Of a stretch of 64,000 nt of DNA, positions 60,589-64,000 are shown piece by piece. The notes under the pieces were generated by a model that was not told where the DNA came from, made no database searches, and was given only the letters and a program-made list of their open reading frames with translations. The position numbers and the translations under genes are program-made. Origin of the DNA: Bacteroidota bacterium (GTDB taxonomy: Bacteria > Bacteroidota > Bacteroidia > Cytophagales > Cyclobacteriaceae); assembly GCA_023428695.1 (NCBI GenBank), contig JAEYWY010000008.1, positions 77,615 to 141,614 of the forward strand, given 5' to 3'. The number at the start of each line of letters is the position of its first letter. Position 1 is the stretch's first letter.

Positions 60589-61500
60589 TTAAAACTCCCA
60601 CAAATTGTGCTCTTTCTCCATTAGTTTCATTTCCTCCCACTCACGTGCCCACACGCCTTCGCGATAAGGTCTTCCGTTCGCGCGATAGGTATCATCGAGT
60701 GTTTCGTCATCCGGATTTTGTCTCTTATAAATCGTTCCGTGGAACAGGCGAAGCAGGAATGCATCCGCGAAGTTCTTGTTCTGAGCCGAGTTGTGCGGAT
60801 TAAACCACACCGCTTTCGGAATGTTGTTCCGGAACAGCTTTTCAAGGTCCTTGTACTTGAACCAGCCCAGAGAAACATCGAGACCAGTATTGGTCTTTTC
60901 ACCCGGAATCAGAATTTCGATTCCCTGAATATCATAGTACAGTCTGGACCTGCGCCGATCGAAGATAATATCCTCAACCATGTTCGCTTTGGTCATGTCT
61001 GATATCAGGTATTCAAGTCCGCTACCCTGGGTTGTAGGCGACCAGGCATCCGCTGCCTGATCGGTACCAGGCGCTTCACCACGTGTATCACGGAGAGCAC
61101 GATAATTCTTCCCATTGTAGCTCACGATATCCTCGGAATAATAGTCGTATGCAGGATCCCAGTTCGGATAAGTAACCGAAGCTTCGGCAACAAGCCGATC
61201 AAGGAAATCCTGCTTTGAGAGCTTCGTGACGAGGGAGTCATTTGCGTAGATGTCCGGTAACTCTCCCGACTTGACCGCGTCAACGATAAGCTTGCTGAGC
61301 TCACCGTTCTTGGCGAAGAATCCCTTGTTCTGTTTTTCTCTCAGATCCAACGTTCTCCATACACGCACCTTGTACAGCTGCTCATAAAGAGGAATCGGAT
61401 TCAGCGAGTTGGGATTGTACTGCACCTCAAGATCCTGCACTTCCTGTGCAAAAACGGACCCTGTTGCGGCCAATAATACAATGGAAACTATTTTTTTCAT
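60589..61500 (-). CDS. gldN: Gliding motility / type IX secretion protein GldN
   Basis: 303 residues with a signal peptide (1-18). The region VRVWRTLDLREKQNKGFF, DIIFDRRRSRLYYDIQGIEIL and FKYKDLEKLF are GldN hallmarks. With GldK it forms a ring under the outer membrane. An insertion near 115-155 (about YYSEDIVSYNGKNYRALRDT) looks like a carbohydrate-binding 5/12-like segment. Starts 3 bp after gldM. Confidence 0.93.
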   Translation of the reverse strand: MKKIVSIVLLAATGSVFAQEVQDLEVQYNPNSLNPIPLYEQLYKVRVWRTLDLREKQNKGFFAKNGELSKLIVDAVKSGELPDIYANDSLVTKLSKQDFLDRLVAEASVTYPNWDPAYDYYSEDIVSYNGKNYRALRDTRGEAPGTDQAADAWSPTTQGSGLEYLISDMTKANMVEDIIFDRRRSRLYYDIQGIEILIPGEKTNTGLDVSLGWFKYKDLEKLFRNNIPKAVWFNPHNSAQNKNFADAFLLRLFHGTIYKRQNPDDETLDDTYRANGRPYREGVWAREWEEMKLMEKEHNLWEF

Positions 61501-61503
61501 CTG

Positions 61504-63102
61504 TTAATGAATAGGAATCTGAATAATACCACTTGAACCCTTCACATCCACGCGCTCTTCTTCATCCGTAAAGGTTCTTCTGCTTACATCACGGATGTCG
61601 ATGATGATCCTGTCGCCGGGTCTTGCCTGGCCGACCCACGCGCGAAGGTCAGGTGTTTCGTTTGTAGCGTTCACGGTCTGCACCGCAGTCGTTCCGCGGC
61701 CAAGACTTACCTGAGCGCGCTTGACCCGGTAACGTGCATCCTTCGGAACTTCTTCCTTGAAGTTCGCCTCAGGCTCAGCAACAAAACGCAGGTTGGCGAT
61801 CTGGTTTGCGCGGATGCCCTGACGAAGATCAACCGGAGTGTTACCTACGTAAGCGATGTACCGCGGATCCGGAATGTTCTTCACATCAAATCCCTGCGAA
61901 CCGATCGGAGTGCCACCATTGCTAACTGCAACGGAAATTTTGCGCTGCTTCGGAATGATCGTTACTTGTCCAGGCTTGGCCCCTCTGATGATTTGTGCGC
62001 TTGCACCGGCACTGAAGCTAGGGTTATACGCAGTTCCAAGAGCCGGTACTTCGATAAGAACAGTGTTACCACAGTTCATATAAAGTGTAGGAGCGTTACC
62101 CGTCGTAACCTTAATAGTTGGCTGCGCCACCGTGTACTCAATTGTTTGAGGGAACTCCTGATCGTTCATGACGATCTTGACATTGAAGCTCTTCTTCGCA
62201 AATCCCTGGGGATCGTAACCACCACCCGCTGCCGTGAATTCAATCTTACCCATTTTTACATTGGTAGTCGGGTCTGCCTGAACCGGGAGCGGATTGCCGT
62301 TCATATAGAACTCAGGATTGATTGAACTCGATGATCCAGTCAGGAACAAGTCAGCTTCATACTTTGCACCAGCTGCAACCACTGATGACTTGGGACGTAC
62401 GAGCGGAACAAACTGATCCAGCTTGATCACACCCACATCAGCTTTCTTCTGAAGTTCGGAAAGTGCGCGTGCCTCGTACTCGAGTATCTCAGTCTGCATC
62501 TGAGTAACAGAAGCAAGCGCGGCAATTACCGGCGTGTTTTCAAATGTAAATTCGAGGAAGCTCTTGCGGGAGTGATCGGGATCAGACGCGAAAAGCGGCA
62601 TTTCCTTGGGCGGTTTTGCAAGCTTGTCAAACGTGAGACCACTAAGTGCCGACACTTCTTTTACATAATTGTTCAAGAGGTCTTCGTACTTTTTCCCCTC
62701 CTGTTCCGGAGCGTTTTTATCGATCATCATGGTAGCAACTGCCGAACCATGGTTATTGATTACTTTTTCATTGACCGCATCCGCGCCGACCTTTTGAACC
62801 ATTCTATGTTTCAGGTCGTCAATGTACTTGATCGTAGATTTGGTAAGATCGCGTACTTTTTGCGCGTTCTGGGTTGCCTGAAGTTTAGTTTCCGTCTGGC
62901 TCTTGCCCGCCTCCTCCAGGAGGCCGGTAAGTGTTTGCTGGTTCTTAGTATTGCTATCGGCGATCATGACGCCGAGCGTTTCATTGATAATCGCAAACTT
63001 TTCCAGGACGGCGTTACTGACGTTCAGCGCCAGAAGGGCGGTGAGTACCAGGTACATCATCCCTATCATCTTCTGACGCGGAGTTTCTTTTCCACCTGCC
63101 AT
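61504..63102 (-). CDS. gldM: Type IX secretion/gliding motor shaft GldM
   Basis: 532 residues. One membrane helix (about 14-34) follows ETPRQK with Arg9, the residue that pairs with the GldL glutamate in known motors. The rest is periplasmic: a helical first domain and beta domains, ending with WVGQARPGDRIIIDI. GldM spans the periplasm and transmits motion from GldL to GldK/GldN. 50 bp after gldL. Confidence 0.96.
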   Translation of the reverse strand: MAGGKETPRQKMIGMMYLVLTALLALNVSNAVLEKFAIINETLGVMIADSNTKNQQTLTGLLEEAGKSQTETKLQATQNAQKVRDLTKSTIKYIDDLKHRMVQKVGADAVNEKVINNHGSAVATMMIDKNAPEQEGKKYEDLLNNYVKEVSALSGLTFDKLAKPPKEMPLFASDPDHSRKSFLEFTFENTPVIAALASVTQMQTEILEYEARALSELQKKADVGVIKLDQFVPLVRPKSSVVAAGAKYEADLFLTGSSSSINPEFYMNGNPLPVQADPTTNVKMGKIEFTAAGGGYDPQGFAKKSFNVKIVMNDQEFPQTIEYTVAQPTIKVTTGNAPTLYMNCGNTVLIEVPALGTAYNPSFSAGASAQIIRGAKPGQVTIIPKQRKISVAVSNGGTPIGSQGFDVKNIPDPRYIAYVGNTPVDLRQGIRANQIANLRFVAEPEANFKEEVPKDARYRVKRAQVSLGRGTTAVQTVNATNETPDLRAWVGQARPGDRIIIDIRDVSRRTFTDEEERVDVKGSSGIIQIPIH

Positions 63103-63152
63103 GTTTAATCTTTTATCTGTTTAACGAGATTGTCTAAACTAAATTTTACTGA

Positions 63153-63971
63153 TCAGGCCTGGCCTCCGCCTTTCATAGCTGTAAGCATGCTGCCGTACAC
63201 TTTGTTCAGCGAGGTCAGGTTGTCTGTTAACTTGCCTAATTCAGAAGTAAACTTGGCTGTGTTGTCGCCCACCTTGGAAAGTCCGTTCATTGCACCCGTG
63301 AGGCTTTCATAGAACTTGTTCATGTTCTTCACGTGGCTGTCGGCATCTTTCAATTCCATTTCATATACAGCGTTCAGTGACTGCAGGTTCTTGGTCACCT
63401 TCTGTACCTGAGCATGGTATTCGCCGGCATCTTTAGAGGCTTCAGACATGCTTGAAACCGCTTTGATAGCGACGTCATAAGATTTGTTCATTTCAAGAAG
63501 TTGGGTTGACGCCTTCTTCACGTTAACAGCGTAGTCGTTTGTCGCGACAGCGGCGTCAGAAATATTTGCCATCTTCTTCGCAGAGTCAGCAAGATTTGTA
63601 AGCCCTTTACCAAGGTTGTCCAGAAGTTCAGGACCGATCTTAGCTTTTTCCAGCGAAGCGTCAAGCTGTTGTGTCAGGGAAGCACCACCCCTGTTTGAGA
63701 TTCTGGTAGGCGAAGCGGGAGCCTCATAGTCTTCAGAAAGTTCAGGATAAACCTTGGACCAGTCCACTTCCTGATGAGGGGGCTCAAACGCACTAAGGAA
63801 GAAGATCGCCGCCTCAGTCAAGAGACCGATCATAAGCATGATGTCCGCACCTTCAATGTGAAGGATTTTAAACAATGCACCAACGATAACAACTGCTGCA
63901 CCAATACCATAAACTTTTGGCATTATGGTTTTGTAGAGTAGTTCAACAAATCCGCCTTTTTTCTTACTCAT
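63153..63971 (-). CDS. gldL: Type IX secretion/gliding motor GldL
   Basis: 272 residues. Two membrane helices (about 18-37 and 43-62) hold Lys35, His38 and Glu53 (LLTEAAIFFLSAFEPP), the candidates for the proton path (Glu53 fits Glu49 of Flavobacterium). A long coiled cytosolic region follows. GldL forms the ring around GldM and uses the proton gradient. The 29 bases beyond its start reach the window edge; gldK is expected upstream. Confidence 0.95.
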   Translation of the reverse strand: MSKKKGGFVELLYKTIMPKVYGIGAAVVIVGALFKILHIEGADIMLMIGLLTEAAIFFLSAFEPPHQEVDWSKVYPELSEDYEAPASPTRISNRGGASLTQQLDASLEKAKIGPELLDNLGKGLTNLADSAKKMANISDAAVATNDYAVNVKKASTQLLEMNKSYDVAIKAVSSMSEASKDAGEYHAQVQKVTKNLQSLNAVYEMELKDADSHVKNMNKFYESLTGAMNGLSKVGDNTAKFTSELGKLTDNLTSLNKVYGSMLTAMKGGGQA

Positions 63972-64000
63972 TGTAGTAATGGTTTAAATTTTGCCTTTTG

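Noticed and set aside
1..64000. tRNA, rRNA, CRISPR arrays, insertion sequences
   Set aside because: All gaps between genes were read; none shows these features.

Overview
The window is chromosomal DNA of a Bacteroidota bacterium, most likely a gliding Cytophagales-type organism. Evidence: a gldL-gldM-gldN block (type IX secretion and gliding motor) at the right end, an SprE/PorW lipoprotein, a split ATP synthase operon without beta and epsilon genes, an IPC-synthase-type PAP2 domain, and promoter-like sites of the Bacteroidota form (TTTG, about 20 bp, TAnnTTTG). I count 55 protein genes. I saw no rRNA, tRNA, CRISPR array, insertion sequence or prophage. No gene-free stretch exceeds 300 bases; the longest gap is about 237 bp (guaB/rlpA).

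Layout. 1-10.6 kb (minus strand): a truncated PAS histidine kinase, an anchored metallo-beta-lactamase-fold hydrolase, an aminotransferase, a three-domain membrane fusion (methyltransferase + PAP2 + Lgt-like), a lipocalin-like protein, def, ruvX, a mutarotase-like gene and ppc. 10.8-13.3 kb: a DUF1573 lipid-exported protein and an RprXY-like two-component pair. 13.3-21.4 kb: MoxR, three exported foldase-type proteins, and a partner-switching set (PP2C phosphatase, STAS protein, RsbW-like kinase). 21.5-28.1 kb: guaB, rlpA-like, TauE-like, a Tat-exported amine oxidase, an NRK-like kinase, DUF2721 and an unknown secreted protein.

28-40.5 kb is the accessory region: two minus-strand outer-membrane barrel-like genes, a lipoprotein, a 1492-residue RHS protein with a type-23-like toxin end, a 1354-residue YD-repeat/PKD protein and a small exported coiled-coil protein, headed by a divergent LuxR-type regulator with a degenerate receiver. 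This is the best candidate for a little-described system: an exported two-protein RHS toxin cassette with a candidate lipoprotein immunity gene.

40.5-46.7 kb: hemH, a VTT membrane protein, an acyltransferase-like protein, a three-PAS histidine kinase, and a UbiA-like/methyltransferase pair. 46.7-53.7 kb: an M23 peptidase, bactofilin, atpZ-like, atpI-like and atpBEFHAG. 53.8-60.6 kb (plus): sprE/porW, a class A PBP and uvrC. 60.6-64 kb (minus): gldN, gldM, gldL, with gldK probably just beyond the window.

Cell-envelope work links much of the window: lipid or lipoprotein modification, foldases, peptidoglycan synthesis and cutting, bactofilin, the type IX secretion motor and exported toxins. guaB and ppc each show a good promoter followed by a palindrome squeezed between the expected transcript start and the start codon, and atp genes are separated by stem-loops, suggesting RNA-level control.
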